From Methanoculleus sp. (lineage in GTDB: Archaea > Halobacteriota > Methanomicrobia > Methanomicrobiales > Methanoculleaceae): a stretch of DNA of 64,000 bases. How positions within the stretch are numbered: position 1 is the first letter of the stretch; each line of letters begins with the position of its first letter. Below are positions 9,634-20,595 of this stretch, one piece after another. A program made the position numbers and the translations under genes. The notes under the pieces are model-generated. The model saw only the letters and a list, made by a program, of their open reading frames with translations, had not been told where the DNA came from and did not search any database. The DNA lies in NCBI RefSeq assembly GCF_030019085.1, contig NZ_JASEFJ010000001.1, positions 62,001-126,000 of the forward strand, written 5' to 3'.

Positions 9634-11623
9634 GTTTCTCGTTCCGGTTCTGATCTGGCTTGTGGTTATCAAGGCGCTCCAGTTAGCAGTCTGGCCGGTG
9701 CTCGACCGTACCCTCGACCACCTCGCGCCAGCCGCCGCCTACCCGGCATCGATCCTCCTGTTCACACTCGTCTCCTGGTATTGCGCTCTTGTTGGTCTCC
9801 CGATCCCGCTTGCTCTTCTTCCGTTTGTTGCTGCGATAATCTATGCCGGTTCAGGCCGGTTTTACACGAAGGAACGAGTGCGATCGTCGCTGAAGTGGGA
9901 TCTTGCCTTCCTGATCCCTTTCCTCTTCATGCTCGAGGTGCGCTGGATCAATCCGGCCATCTCCTCCGGGGAGAAGTTCATGGACCACGCCATCCTGGCC
10001 TCGATCATGCGCCAGCCCATCGTTCCGCCTCTCGATCCCTGGTATGCCGGGGGAACTCTTGACGTCTACTACTACATGGGTTACTGGATGAACGGGGCGC
10101 TCGGCCTCGTATCCGGTGCACCGTCGACGGTCACGTTCAACCTCGCCCTGCCGACGGTGCTAGGCCTCTCAGTCGTCTCGTTCTACGCTCTGGGGCACCT
10201 GATCCTTGACCGCCATCGGTGGCTCCCGGTGCTTGCACTCTTCATCCCGAACCCCTCTGTGATCTACCATATCCTGATCGGGAGTTCCTGGTTTGACGCC
10301 TTCTGGGGAAGCACCAGGACGATTGAGAACACCATCAACGAGTATCCAATCTTCTCCATGCTCTGGGGCGACGTTCACCCTCATGTCACGAGTTTCTTCA
10401 ACCAGGGGTTCCTGCTCTTTCTACTGGTTTTTGCCTATCTTCGGTGGGGCGATCTCTCGAAGAGGGGGAGGGCGATTCTCTGCGGGCTTACCGCCCTTTC
10501 CCTCGGGTCAATGCCCGCTTTCAACTCCTGGGACGTCCTGATCTACGCTCCGATCACGCTTCTATTCGGTCTAATGGTCTGGCGCCGCTACGGGAACTTC
10601 GGGCGCGACGAAAAGATGTCCTGGATGATGCTCGGAGTGGTGCCGCCGGTTGCTGTTCTTGCATACCTCCCCTTCTACCTCCACCTCAATACCCCCGGTA
10701 TCGGGGGAATCGGTATCGTCGCTGAACCCTCTGTGCCTTTTGAGTTCCTCCTGGTTCACGGATTCTTCCTGGCGATCCTTATCGCGTACTGTGTTCCAGA
10801 TATCAGAAAGCGCCCCTACCTGCTGCTTCTTGCGCTGGTGCCTGCGCTTGCCGGATACCCGGCTGCGGCGATCGCTTCCATACCGCTGATATACCTGATC
10901 GCTCGTCGCCGGTTCTCGGTCGTCGATACGCTCGCTATCCTGGGACTCCTGATCGTCATCGGCACGGAATTTGTCTACCTGGTGGACAACATGGGGGAGA
11001 CCTACTTCCGGATGAACACCGTCTTCAAGTTCTACCTCCCGGCGTGGTTCATGATGGCGACCGCAAGCCTTGCCATAATCGGGGGGTGGAGCCAGCGCTC
11101 CGGGATCGACCGACGCATGCCTCCCCGCGTCGGGAAAGCCCTTCCTGCCTTGGCTATCGTTCTACTCCTGATTGCGCCCTTCGCCATCGGCGTTGACTTC
11201 GGTTACGGGAGTCGCACTCTCGACGGGGCGGCATACCTTGCGGCCTCACACCCCGGCGACGCTGCGGCGATAGCCTTCCTTCGGGATCTTGCCGGCGATC
11301 AGATCCTCGTCGAGGCAGAGGGCGGCGATTACACCTACTACTCCAGGGTATCAACTTTCACCGGGCTCCCGACCATCATTGGAATGCCCTTTCACGAGTA
11401 CATGTGGCGGGGAGATTATGGCCGGATAAGCGAGCGGAGCGGTGATGTAAGGACGATCTACGAGCAGCCGGACCGTACAATCGACCTTGCGCGCGCCTAC
11501 AATGCCACCCTCCTCTACGTGGGTGAACCAGAACGTGAACGCTACAATGTTTCTATCCCCGTCGGGGCGCTTGAACTCATCTATGATGAGGAAGGAGTCC
11601 AGATATACCGGATCCCTGTTTGA
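9623..11623 (+). CDS. DUF2298 (Chlor_Arch_YYY) multi-TM membrane protein
   Basis: Multi-TM; YLVDNMGETYFRMNTVFKFYLPAWF motif; TTG start overlapping upstream gene. Confidence 0.8.
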   Translation: MAGEFLVPVLIWLVVIKALQLAVWPVLDRTLDHLAPAAAYPASILLFTLVSWYCALVGLPIPLALLPFVAAIIYAGSGRFYTKERVRSSLKWDLAFLIPFLFMLEVRWINPAISSGEKFMDHAILASIMRQPIVPPLDPWYAGGTLDVYYYMGYWMNGALGLVSGAPSTVTFNLALPTVLGLSVVSFYALGHLILDRHRWLPVLALFIPNPSVIYHILIGSSWFDAFWGSTRTIENTINEYPIFSMLWGDVHPHVTSFFNQGFLLFLLVFAYLRWGDLSKRGRAILCGLTALSLGSMPAFNSWDVLIYAPITLLFGLMVWRRYGNFGRDEKMSWMMLGVVPPVAVLAYLPFYLHLNTPGIGGIGIVAEPSVPFEFLLVHGFFLAILIAYCVPDIRKRPYLLLLALVPALAGYPAAAIASIPLIYLIARRRFSVVDTLAILGLLIVIGTEFVYLVDNMGETYFRMNTVFKFYLPAWFMMATASLAIIGGWSQRSGIDRRMPPRVGKALPALAIVLLLIAPFAIGVDFGYGSRTLDGAAYLAASHPGDAAAIAFLRDLAGDQILVEAEGGDYTYYSRVSTFTGLPTIIGMPFHEYMWRGDYGRISERSGDVRTIYEQPDRTIDLARAYNATLLYVGEPERERYNVSIPVGALELIYDEEGVQIYRIPV

Positions 11624-12005
11624 AAGTTTGATTGGCCCGGTGACGCTAGACGCTATGAGAAGGACACCGGTCCCTGGAGAAGGCAGAGAATGGGGAGGAG
11701 CCGTCTCCTCCCTCATCTTTCTGCGCTTCCGGCACTGCCAGGTGTGTTTAACGAGAGACGTTCAGCGCGAGTAACTCTCTTGACATCAGCGAACCCGGTT
11801 TGAAGTGCCCCCTGTGCATACCCCTGGGGGATGGTGGCGAGTTTGTAATTTCAGAATCGTCGATTTGATTGCCTCCGCTCTTCCCGGCGCAGAGTGACAA
11901 ACCTTTATCACTACTCCTATTGACATAATACAGCGCATTCGATCAGCTACGCTACTGATGAATGATGATGGAGCAGCAGAGGGCTGCCCCTGAAAGAGGT
12001 GAGTT

Positions 12006-12374
12006 ATGGCAACGACTTATGTAAAATTTGAGGTTCCGGAAGAGATCCAGAACAAGGCCCTTGAGGCCCTTGAGATCGCAAGGGATACCGGGAAGGTGAA
12101 GAAAGGGTCCAACGAAACGACAAAAGCCGTCGAACGGAACATTGCCCAGCTGGTTCTTATCGGTTCTGACGTTGAGCCGCAGGAGATCGTGATGCACCTC
12201 CCGCCGCTCTGCGACGAGAAGCGGATCCCGTACGTCTACATCTCGAAGCAGAACGAGATCGGTTCCGCGAGCGGTCTGGAGGTAGGTTCCGCAGCCGCAG
12301 CGATAGTCAAAGCCGGCAAGGCAAAAGACCTGGTCGATGAGATCGCAAAGCAGATTGCTGCACTGAGAGCGTGA
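12006..12374 (+). CDS. rpl7ae: 50S ribosomal protein L7Ae
   Basis: [28 protein letters not shown]7Ae signature. Confidence 0.97.
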   Translation: MATTYVKFEVPEEIQNKALEALEIARDTGKVKKGSNETTKAVERNIAQLVLIGSDVEPQEIVMHLPPLCDEKRIPYVYISKQNEIGSASGLEVGSAAAAIVKAGKAKDLVDEIAKQIAALRA

Positions 12375-12385
12375 GGGATTAAATC

Positions 12386-12595
12386 ATGGCAGACGAGGGA
12401 ACGCCAGCAGAAGTCATCGAGATCATCGGTTTAACCGGGATGCATGGTGAGGCCCGGCAGGTGAAGTGCCGGGTTCTCGACGGCCCGAACAAAGGCCGGA
12501 TCATCACCCGCAACACGGTAGGCCCGATCAGGGAGGGAGACATTCTCTCGCTGCTCGAGACCGAGCGTGAGGCGAAGAAACTCTCGAGGCGGTAA
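12386..12595 (+). CDS. rps28e: 30S ribosomal protein S28e
   Basis: [34 protein letters not shown]. Confidence 0.95.
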   Translation: MADEGTPAEVIEIIGLTGMHGEARQVKCRVLDGPNKGRIITRNTVGPIREGDILSLLETEREAKKLSRR

Positions 12596-12597
12596 CC

Positions 12598-12789
12598 ATG
12601 GTCGAGAAGTACGTCTGCAGTTTCTGTGGAGAGGTTCTGGAACCCGGCACGGGCAAGATGTTTGTGCGCAGGGACGGGACAATCTACTACTTCTGCAGCA
12701 CCAAGTGCCAGAACAACTACAGGCTCGGCCGGGTACCGCGCCGTGTTGAGTGGACTGCCGCCGGACGCAAGGCCCGCGGTAAAGAGTGA
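12598..12789 (+). CDS. rpl24e: 50S ribosomal protein L24e
   Basis: [35 protein letters not shown]. Confidence 0.95.
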   Translation: MVEKYVCSFCGEVLEPGTGKMFVRRDGTIYYFCSTKCQNNYRLGRVPRRVEWTAAGRKARGKE

Positions 12790-12794
12790 TCTCC

Positions 12795-13244
12795 ATGGAG
12801 CGCACCTTCGTGATGGTCAAACCTGATGGCGTCCAGCGCGGACTCGTCGGGGAGATCATCTCCAGGTTCGAAGCGAAGGGGCTCAAACTCGCAGCGGCGA
12901 GGATCGAGGCTCTACCCGCGGAGCGGGTTGTCGAGCAGTATAGTGAGCACATGGAGAAACCCTTCTTCCAAGGTCTTAAGGCCTACATCATGAGCGGACC
13001 CTGTTTCCTGATGGCCTGGGAAGGGAAGGACGCGGTCGCGGTCGTACGGAGGATGGTTGGCGCCACCAATCCAGCCGAGGCCGCACCCGGATCCATCCGC
13101 GGTGATTTCGGGCTTGATATCGGCCGGAACGTTATCCACGCATCAGACTCCCGGGAGAGCGCGGCGAGAGAGCTCGGGATCCACTTTGCGCCTGGGGAAC
13201 TGGTAGAGTATTCCCGGATCGATGAACCGGTAATTTACGAGTGA
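12795..13244 (+). CDS. ndk: nucleoside-diphosphate kinase
   Basis: [22 protein letters not shown] ... NVIHASDS. Confidence 0.97.
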   Translation: MERTFVMVKPDGVQRGLVGEIISRFEAKGLKLAAARIEALPAERVVEQYSEHMEKPFFQGLKAYIMSGPCFLMAWEGKDAVAVVRRMVGATNPAEAAPGSIRGDFGLDIGRNVIHASDSRESAARELGIHFAPGELVEYSRIDEPVIYE

Positions 13245-13250
13245 ATACTG

Positions 13251-13281
13251 TGCCGCCGAATTCCGGCGGCAGCTATTTTTT
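13251..13281 (+). terminator. hairpin plus T-run after ndk
   Basis: GCCGCCG-AATT-CCGGCGGC stem followed by TTTTTT, just after the ndk stop. Confidence 0.5.
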
Positions 13282-13511
13282 GGGTCTCGATATTGGCTGG
13301 AAGTTCTGGGTTGCTACCTGTAACCTGCGCGGAGATCTCACACATCTGCTACTTGCGTCTGCGTTCGTGACCCGGTCGAATCTGGCCTTTCATCGTTTGC
13401 TATCTCCCTTCGTGCCTTTACTGCAATAGGTCTCCAGGGGAACGGATTGACCATCCACTCCACGAACCACAAGTGCTATTATCGGCCTTATTGCATATCT
13501 GATGACGGCAC

Positions 13512-14165
13512 ATGGCGGATCTCCTGAGTTTCACGCTGCTGAGTCTCTCCTCCATCATCATCGTAGTGAACCCGCTTGCAGCCACCCTGATCTTTGTCTC
13601 CCTGACCGGTAGTATGGATCAGGCCGCAAGACTCAAGATCGCGCGCGAGGCAAGTCAGTTTGCTCTGGCTGTTCTGCTCATATTCACCTTTGGAGGCGGC
13701 TGGATACTCCAGATCTTCGGTATATCCGTCGAGGCTTTCCGAATTGCAGGTGGTATCCTGCTCTTCGGGATAGGTATGGACATGGTCTATGCAAAGACAT
13801 CCCGGACGAAGATGACCGCAACCGAGAAGTACGAAGGGCAGGATGCAGATGACATCGCCATCATGCCGCTTGCAATCCCGATGATCTCGGGGCCCGGGGC
13901 GATCACCTCGGTCATCGTGCTGATGAACGAGGCGATTGAGATGGGAGTTGTTGCAATTGCCGTTGTGCCGATCGCATCTGTTACAGCCATCGGGATCACC
14001 TACTACATGATGAAGAACGCTGACGTCATCGTCCGGCGCATCGGTCAGCGTGAGTATCGTGCTGTTAACCGCCTGATGGGAATGCTCCTAATCGCGATTG
14101 CCGTCCAGTTTATTATTGTAGGAATCAAAGCTGCCTTCCCCCTACTCGCTGGAGGTTCCACATGA
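13512..14165 (+). CDS. MarC family integral membrane protein
   Basis: TM protein; NPLAATLIFVSLT and MPLAIPMISGPGAITSVIVLM motifs. Confidence 0.85.
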   Translation: MADLLSFTLLSLSSIIIVVNPLAATLIFVSLTGSMDQAARLKIAREASQFALAVLLIFTFGGGWILQIFGISVEAFRIAGGILLFGIGMDMVYAKTSRTKMTATEKYEGQDADDIAIMPLAIPMISGPGAITSVIVLMNEAIEMGVVAIAVVPIASVTAIGITYYMMKNADVIVRRIGQREYRAVNRLMGMLLIAIAVQFIIVGIKAAFPLLAGGST

Positions 14166-14365
14166 CACCCACCTTTGCTCAGATCGGCGCGATCCTTATC
14201 AGCACCTGCATCGTTCTCGGTGGGATTCTAATTGTAGCACAGATGTTTGCTTTGACGGTCCCGTTTGCTCCTCAGATCATGGTGGCTCTATCGATCCTCA
14301 TCGTCATCGGTGCTGCCATGCTGATTCACACCGCCAGAAGCCTGGAGACGACTGTATCCCGATGA
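14162..14365 (+). CDS. small hypothetical membrane protein
   Basis: Two predicted TM helices; ATGA-type overlap with marC-like gene. Confidence 0.6.
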   Translation: MTPTFAQIGAILISTCIVLGGILIVAQMFALTVPFAPQIMVALSILIVIGAAMLIHTARSLETTVSR

Positions 14366-15165
14366 TGACAGCGATAGCGCTTGCTCAGGTTGCCACCGAT
14401 GCCAGGGGTGGTCGGGCAGGTATGCTCGATGTAGCTGCCAGGATGGCGGATGAGGCCGCAGGGGCGGGTGCATCGCTCATATGCTTTCCAGAACAGTTCG
14501 TGATCGGCTGGTCGCCGGACGTTTCCCCCGGGGCAGGCGAGCCCCTGGACGGTCCGCTTGCAAAGGCGTTTGGCCGTATAGCAGAGCGGTGCGGGATTGC
14601 GGTTGCAGGATCTATCATCCAGTCCAGCGGGGGATGCCGCCCTAAAAACACCGTGGTGGTGCTCGGTGCAGATGGGGAACTCATGGCATCATACGCAAAG
14701 ATCCATCTCTTCTCGCCGGATGGAGAGGACCGGGCCTACGAAGCAGGTGACCGGATCGATACTTTTATCCTTGATGGTATGGTCTTTGGGCTTGCTGTCT
14801 GCTATGACCTGCGGTTTCCGGAACTATTTCGAATCTATGCTCTCGCTGGGGCAGAGTGTGTTCTGGTGCCTGCGGCATGGCCGTCTTCCAGGCTCTCGCA
14901 CTGGGAGACGCTCCTCCCCGCGAGGGCTCTTGAGAACCGTTACTACGTTGCGGGGGTCAACACGGCCGGCATGCCAGGCGGCGCTTACTCCGGTGGTTCG
15001 CTTGCCGCCGACCCGGATGGCGCCATAATCGGCAGATGTGGGGCAGGGGAACGTCTCATCGTGGTCGAGGTCGATCCTGCGGCGGTCCATGTCGCCCGAT
15101 CCAGGCTCCCTTCACTTTCAGACCGCAGAAGTGACCTTTATCTGCGGTTGCTCTCCAGATTGTAG
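14362..15165 (+). CDS. carbon-nitrogen hydrolase (nitrilase/omega-amidase superfamily)
   Basis: FPEQ (Glu), KIHLF (Lys), CYDLRFPELFR (Cys) catalytic triad motifs. Confidence 0.88.
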   Translation: MMTAIALAQVATDARGGRAGMLDVAARMADEAAGAGASLICFPEQFVIGWSPDVSPGAGEPLDGPLAKAFGRIAERCGIAVAGSIIQSSGGCRPKNTVVVLGADGELMASYAKIHLFSPDGEDRAYEAGDRIDTFILDGMVFGLAVCYDLRFPELFRIYALAGAECVLVPAAWPSSRLSHWETLLPARALENRYYVAGVNTAGMPGGAYSGGSLAADPDGAIIGRCGAGERLIVVEVDPAAVHVARSRLPSLSDRRSDLYLRLLSRL

Positions 15166-15174
15166 AGATATCTC

Positions 15175-15921
15175 ATGAGGGGTGACCAGCACGTATCGCT
15201 CAGTCTTGCCACAACAGCGCTCTTTATCGCTCCCTATCTCAGCATCATCGACCCCTTTACAGCCGTTGTCCTCCTGTTTGGCACATTTGTCGGATCGGTT
15301 GCTCCGGACGCTGATGCCGCCGATGCAGCGATATTCAACGGCCGTGTCAGCGGGGCGAAAGGAAAACGAGGCCAGATCCTAAACGGCCTTGCAGTGGTGC
15401 TTCCGATCTTTGGCTATACCATCAGGTACCTCATCTACTACCCGATCTCGCTGGTGTTCATGCTCCTCCTCCGGAAGAACTACCGCCACCGCCACCGTGG
15501 GCTGCTCCACTCGCTCCCGGGTGTCGGTCTGACCGCGCTCATTCTCTCTGCGTACCTGGCCATACTTATGGCCTGGCTCGGAGTATCCCTCGCACTCCTT
15601 CCAGCATTCGGCTGTGGGTTCTTCGGTGGGTGTGTCCTCCACCTGCTTGAAGATGCCTGTACCCCCTCAGGCGTCGCCTGGCTCTACCCCCTCTCCCGCC
15701 GACGGGTCTCCGGACGGGTCAGGGCGGAGAGGTTCTTTGAGGTGCGCCCGGCAATCTTTGCCGCTGTTCTTGTGATAGCGGCGACAGGGGTGCTAATCGC
15801 GCCGTTCGTGACCGGTTTGACTTCGGATGAACTCCGGTTTATCGCGCTTGCTGCGGTCCTCATCCTCTGGCTGCTCTTCCTGCTCGCCTCTGGTGTAAGG
15901 CGCGAACGACGCTGGAGGTGA
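15175..15921 (+). CDS. LexA-binding/DUF457-like membrane-bound metal-dependent hydrolase
   Basis: Multi-TM with GSVAPDADAAD, HRHRGLLHSLP and HLLEDACTPSGVAWLYPL. Confidence 0.7.
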   Translation: MRGDQHVSLSLATTALFIAPYLSIIDPFTAVVLLFGTFVGSVAPDADAADAAIFNGRVSGAKGKRGQILNGLAVVLPIFGYTIRYLIYYPISLVFMLLLRKNYRHRHRGLLHSLPGVGLTALILSAYLAILMAWLGVSLALLPAFGCGFFGGCVLHLLEDACTPSGVAWLYPLSRRRVSGRVRAERFFEVRPAIFAAVLVIAATGVLIAPFVTGLTSDELRFIALAAVLILWLLFLLASGVRRERRWR

Positions 15922-15965
15922 GGTGAAACCATATCTATACGTATCTATGCGGACAACAGTCTTGC

Positions 15966-17171
15966 ATGTACCGTCTCGTCTGCGTTCATTGCGGCGCAGC
16001 CTATTCCCATGACCAGATCATATACACGTGCAGTCGCTGTGGACACCTGCTGAGCGTCGAGTATGACCTTGATGAGATCGAAGTCTCGCGGGAAGAGTGG
16101 AACCGTCGCCCCCTCTCGGTCTGGCGCTACCGCGAGATCCTTCCCGTCCGCGGGGACCCGGTCACCCTACAGGAAGGTGGCACCCCCCTCTACCACCTGG
16201 AGAAAATCGGAAAGGAGCTGGGTCTTCCTGAACTCTATGCCAAACATGAGGGGATGAACCCGACCGGTTCGTTCAAGGACCGCGGCATGACCGTGGGTGT
16301 CAGCATGGCGCTTGAACTCGGTATGAAGAGCGTTGCCTGTGCAAGCACCGGGAACACCTCTGCAAGCCTTGCCGCCTATGCTGCAAAGGCCGGGGTCCCC
16401 TGTGTAGTCCTCCTCCCTGCCGGGAAGGTTGCCCTGGGCAAGGTTGCCCAGGCGCTGATGCACGGCGCCCGGGTCATCTCCATACGCGGCAACTTCGATC
16501 GCGCGCTCGAGATGGTACATGAACTCTGCGTCAGCCACGGCCTCTACCTCTTAAACTCGGTCAACCCCTATCGTCTCGAGGGGCAGAAGACGATCGGGTT
16601 TGAGTCGATCGACCAGCTCGATGGCGAGGTTCCGGACAGGTTGGTTCTCCCGGTAGGGAACGCCGGGAACATATCCGCGGTCTACAAGGGGCTCAGAGAG
16701 CTCGAGGCTCTCGGGTTCATAGACCGGTTACCCATGATGACCGGTATCCAGGCGGCCGGTTCACAACCGGTTGTGAGGGCAATCGAGCAGAACCTCGATG
16801 TTCTGGTCTCTGAACCCAACCCTGAGACTGTAGCCACCGCGATCAGGATAGGCGCCCCCGTGAACGCGGAGAAGGCGCTTGTTGCCATCCGCGCCACCGG
16901 TGGGACGGCGGCGGCCGTTACCGATGACGAGATCCTTGCGATGCAGAGGGATCTGGCGCGGAAAGAAGGGATTGGGGTTGAACCCGCCTCGGCAGCCTCG
17001 GTCGCGGGTGTCCGGAGACTTGCTGAGGAGGGTCTGATCGACAGGGATGAACGGATCGTATGCGTTGTGACCGGTCATCTATTGAAAGATCCAGAAACTG
17101 TGGTACGTCAATGCGAACCTCCAATCGAGATCGACGCGGAGCTATCCTCACTGCTCTCTGTCTTGCGCTGA
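15966..17171 (+). CDS. thrC: threonine synthase
   Basis: Zn-ribbon N-terminus, NPTGSFKDRGMTVGV PLP-lysine motif. Confidence 0.93.
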   Translation: MYRLVCVHCGAAYSHDQIIYTCSRCGHLLSVEYDLDEIEVSREEWNRRPLSVWRYREILPVRGDPVTLQEGGTPLYHLEKIGKELGLPELYAKHEGMNPTGSFKDRGMTVGVSMALELGMKSVACASTGNTSASLAAYAAKAGVPCVVLLPAGKVALGKVAQALMHGARVISIRGNFDRALEMVHELCVSHGLYLLNSVNPYRLEGQKTIGFESIDQLDGEVPDRLVLPVGNAGNISAVYKGLRELEALGFIDRLPMMTGIQAAGSQPVVRAIEQNLDVLVSEPNPETVATAIRIGAPVNAEKALVAIRATGGTAAAVTDDEILAMQRDLARKEGIGVEPASAASVAGVRRLAEEGLIDRDERIVCVVTGHLLKDPETVVRQCEPPIEIDAELSSLLSVLR

Positions 17172-17725
17172 TCCTGGTCAGCGCACCGGCGGCGGCAGAG
17201 GAGGCCGTATTTCGGGTTCTGCCGGATGGCACCGCTTACGAAGCCATGATAGAGGTTTCGGGAGATACATACGCCCTCTGGACACCGGGGCTGCTGGGTG
17301 AGCGCGTCCCGCTCCAGGTTGAGGACCTTGAGGTGTTCGGCCAGAATGGCGCGGTCGAATACCGTGAGGAAAGAAGGGGTGTCATCACCTTCCCGGAGGG
17401 GAACTACACCATCTCCTACAGGGTTCCGGTAAAGAACAATCAGTTCGTCGCCGCCTTTGACGAGCCGTATAACGTGACCGTTCTCCTGCCATCGGGTTTT
17501 GAGGTCGATAACCCGCTAATTGGTATGGTCAGTACTGGCGGGGTAGTCTCTCAGCGCCCGAACGGGACCACTGAAATTACCTGGGAGGGGGCAATGGTCG
17601 TGGAGGTCAGGTTTTACACACTCGAACGCGAGATTTTGCTTACCACCTTCGGCACCATGTGGCTTGTGGTCGCGTTTATCCTGATCTTCCCCTTCTTCTT
17701 CTCGCGCAGGAGGGGTGGCAGATGA
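17111..17725 (+). CDS. hypothetical secreted protein with C-terminal TM (DUF5803-like)
   Basis: Signal peptide, beta-rich domain, C-terminal TM; overlaps the thrC 3' end. Confidence 0.6.
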   Translation: MRTSNRDRRGAILTALCLALILVSAPAAAEEAVFRVLPDGTAYEAMIEVSGDTYALWTPGLLGERVPLQVEDLEVFGQNGAVEYREERRGVITFPEGNYTISYRVPVKNNQFVAAFDEPYNVTVLLPSGFEVDNPLIGMVSTGGVVSQRPNGTTEITWEGAMVVEVRFYTLEREILLTTFGTMWLVVAFILIFPFFFSRRRGGR

Positions 17726-18297
17726 TCGAGGTTCTCGCCGCATCCTTCCTGATCGGGTTCTCGGGGGCCGCATCCCCCGGCCCGCTTACCGCATCGGTTC
17801 TTGGCATCGGCTCGCGACGGCCAGCGCGTTTCGTCACTGGGCTTGTGCTGGGTCACGGTGTTCCTGAAGCGGCCATGGTCGCTGCCATAGCTTACGGTGT
17901 GCGTGACGTCCCGCACATAGATCTCGTCGCCCTCCTTGGTTCATGTGTTCTTATCGCACTGGGCGTCACTCAGTTTCTCCGTGCTGGAGAGGCCGTTGTC
18001 GTGAGCGAGGAGACCCGGATGCCGGTTGCCTTTGGACTGGCCTGCACCCTGGGTAACCCCTACTGGTGGGTCTGGTGGCTCACCTTTGGCGTCGGGTTTC
18101 TTGCGCTCCATCCATCATTTACCGCGTTCTATATCGGGCACATAGGCGCGGATATCGTCTGGCTCGGACTGCTTGCCGTTGCGGTCTCACGGGGGGCAAA
18201 CTTCCTTGGCCCTCATTACAAAAAAGTGGTGCAGGCGAGTGGACTCGCCATGATGCTCTTTGGGCTCTACTTTATTCTATTGGTTCTTTCGACCTGA
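17722..18297 (+). CDS. LysE family translocator
   Basis: [29 protein letters not shown]; six-TM-like pattern. Confidence 0.8.
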   Translation: MIEVLAASFLIGFSGAASPGPLTASVLGIGSRRPARFVTGLVLGHGVPEAAMVAAIAYGVRDVPHIDLVALLGSCVLIALGVTQFLRAGEAVVVSEETRMPVAFGLACTLGNPYWWVWWLTFGVGFLALHPSFTAFYIGHIGADIVWLGLLAVAVSRGANFLGPHYKKVVQASGLAMMLFGLYFILLVLST

Positions 18298-19180
18298 TAT
18301 CTATCCCGAACCGCTCAGCGTTTGCATCTGCGATCTTCTGAATCTCCGCGATCAGGTCATCCCTATGGCTGGGTTTGAAGAGGTGCTGGAACCGTTTCTG
18401 CCTGGAGAGATATTCCTCAACCGGCTTGCGCTTCACCTTCTTCGCCTTCTCCACCACACCGTTGACCATCTCGTAGTTCACCCATAGACCGGTCTCGATG
18501 GCGAGTTTGGCCATGTTGATCGTCTCGCCTGACTCAAAGCCCCACCCGGTGCAGCAGGGGGTGTGAACCTGAATGTAGCAGGGGCCGGGTGTATTGATCG
18601 CACGCCGGACCTTCTTTTCGAAGTCGGCGGGATATGCGATCGAGGCGGTTGCTACGTATGGTGCCCCGTGGGCTGCCAGGATCCCGGGCATATCCTTCTT
18701 TTGGCGGACGTTCCCCGGGGAGCATGCCCCTGCTGGACTTGTTGTGGTGCTTGCGGCATACGGCGTTGCGCCTGAGCGCTGGATGCCTGTGTTCATGTAG
18801 GCCTCGTTGTCGTAACAGATGTAGGTGATATCGTGGCCCCGCTCGAAAGCGCCGCTGATGCAGAGCATACCGATATCGAACGTGGCGCCGTCACCGCAGA
18901 TACAGACAACCTTCTCGCTCCGCCCCTGCTTCTTCAGCGCCGCCTCAATCCCGGATGCAACCGCCGCGGCGTTCTCGAAGAGTGAGTGTATCCAGGGAAC
19001 CCCCCACGCGGTCTCGGGGTAGGGTGTTGAGAAGACCTCCATGCACCCGGTCGAGTTGACAACTATCACATTCTCTCCGGTTGCTTTCAGGAGCAGTCTG
19101 GCCGCAAGTGCCGGGCCGCACCCGCCGCACGCCCGGTGTCCTGGGGTAAAGAGGTCGCACCCTTCCGGTAACCCGGTCAT
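18272..19180 (-). CDS. porB: pyruvate synthase (pyruvate:ferredoxin oxidoreductase) subunit beta
   Basis: [30 protein letters not shown] motif; adjacent to porA/D/C. Confidence 0.95.
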   Translation of the reverse strand: MTGLPEGCDLFTPGHRACGGCGPALAARLLLKATGENVIVVNSTGCMEVFSTPYPETAWGVPWIHSLFENAAAVASGIEAALKKQGRSEKVVCICGDGATFDIGMLCISGAFERGHDITYICYDNEAYMNTGIQRSGATPYAASTTTSPAGACSPGNVRQKKDMPGILAAHGAPYVATASIAYPADFEKKVRRAINTPGPCYIQVHTPCCTGWGFESGETINMAKLAIETGLWVNYEMVNGVVEKAKKVKRKPVEEYLSRQKRFQHLFKPSHRDDLIAEIQKIADANAERFGIDIRSKEPIE

Positions 19181-20335
19181 TCAGAGCACCTCCGTCCGCA
19201 GTCCATAAAACATATCTCCTCTCCCTTCCTCTGCGAGATCGACGATCCCTGCGATATCCTTCTTGCGTATATCACGCCCGCCGAGAGCGACGATGTAGTC
19301 GTATACGGCCGTGCCGGAACCAGAGAGCGCCGCTTTCACCTCGGTCCCGACCGCTCCGCCGCTCCCTAGTGAGATGTTCCTGTCAAGCACTGCCACGGTC
19401 GAGACACCTTTGAGTGCATCTGCGATCTCATCTGCCGGGAACGGCCGGAACATCCGGATCTTCAGGAGCCCTACTTTCTTTCCGGCATCGCGCATCTCGT
19501 CGATGGCGTCCTTTACGGTGCCGCAGATGGAACCCATTGCAAGAATCGCGGTATCGGCATCCTCCAACCGGTAGCCCTCGACAGGAGCGGAGTAGTCTCT
19601 CTCAAACTGCTCGGCAAACTCACGTCCGGCTTTCGCGAAGACCTCCTTTGCACGATGCTGTGCCTGATCGATCTCATAGCGGAACTCCATGTAATAGTCG
19701 GGGGTTGCGTACATCCCGAAACTCAGCGGGTTATTGGCATCAAGCCGCTGGTATGGGTTAAACGCGGGCAGGTAGGCGTCCACCTCCTCCTGCGTCGGGA
19801 TGGAGACCGGTTCGTAGGTGTGAGTAAGGACGTATCCGTCGAAACATACAAACGCTGGCAGGAGGACATCGTGGTCTTCACAGACCCTGTAGGCGATCAT
19901 GTGGAGATCGACGGCTTCCTGGTTGTCCTCTGCGTATAACTGGAGCCATCCGGAGTCGCGCAGCGATATCGAGTCCTGCTGGTCGTTCCAGATCGAGAGC
20001 GGCGCGCCCAGAGACCTGTTTGCGATAGTCATCACCACTGGCTGGCGCAGACCTGCAACGTTGAAGCAGACCTCAAACATCAGGGCAAGCCCCTGTGATG
20101 TCGTTGCCGAGTATACTCTGGAACCCGCTGCACTTGCACCGAGACAGGCTGAGAGGGCTGAGAACTCACTTTCGACGGTGATGTAGTCTGCATCGAGTTC
20201 GCAGTCCGCCACCATCTGGGCAAGGGCCTCGACGATGTGCGTCTGCGGTGTGATGGGATAGGCCGCGATCACCTGCGGGCGACAGCGTTTCACAATCTCG
20301 GCCACCGCGTGTGATCCTTCCATAATCTCCAGCAT
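19181..20335 (-). CDS. porA: pyruvate synthase subunit alpha
   Basis: GSHAVAEIVKRCRPQVIAAYPITPQTHIVEALA. Confidence 0.95.
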   Translation of the reverse strand: MLEIMEGSHAVAEIVKRCRPQVIAAYPITPQTHIVEALAQMVADCELDADYITVESEFSALSACLGASAAGSRVYSATTSQGLALMFEVCFNVAGLRQPVVMTIANRSLGAPLSIWNDQQDSISLRDSGWLQLYAEDNQEAVDLHMIAYRVCEDHDVLLPAFVCFDGYVLTHTYEPVSIPTQEEVDAYLPAFNPYQRLDANNPLSFGMYATPDYYMEFRYEIDQAQHRAKEVFAKAGREFAEQFERDYSAPVEGYRLEDADTAILAMGSICGTVKDAIDEMRDAGKKVGLLKIRMFRPFPADEIADALKGVSTVAVLDRNISLGSGGAVGTEVKAALSGSGTAVYDYIVALGGRDIRKKDIAGIVDLAEEGRGDMFYGLRTEVL

Positions 20336-20595
20336 TATTTCTCCTCCTTCTCCATCCTTATGGATTCTTTAGGGCAGACCTCTTCGCAGATCCCACAACC
20401 CTTACAGTAGTCGAGATCTGGCTCGAAGATCCCCTCATCGGTCTCGCGGATGCAACCCTCGGGGCAGAACTGGGCACATATACCACACCTGTTGCAGGTC
20501 TCTGGGTCAAAGACCGGTTTGAAGACCCGCCAGGTGCCGGTCTTGTTCTCAAGTGCTTTGCCCGGAGGCGCGGCACAGCCAACCCGGAGTGCCAT
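20335..20595 (-). CDS. porD: pyruvate synthase subunit delta (2x[4Fe-4S])
   Basis: CNRCGICAQFCP and CKGCGICEEVCP. Confidence 0.95.
   Translation of the reverse strand: MALRVGCAAPPGKALENKTGTWRVFKPVFDPETCNRCGICAQFCPEGCIRETDEGIFEPDLDYCKGCGICEEVCPKESIRMEKEEK

Noticed and set aside
13241-13429. 62-aa ORF after ndk
   Set aside because: Starts in the ndk stop and reads through a hairpin-T-run terminator
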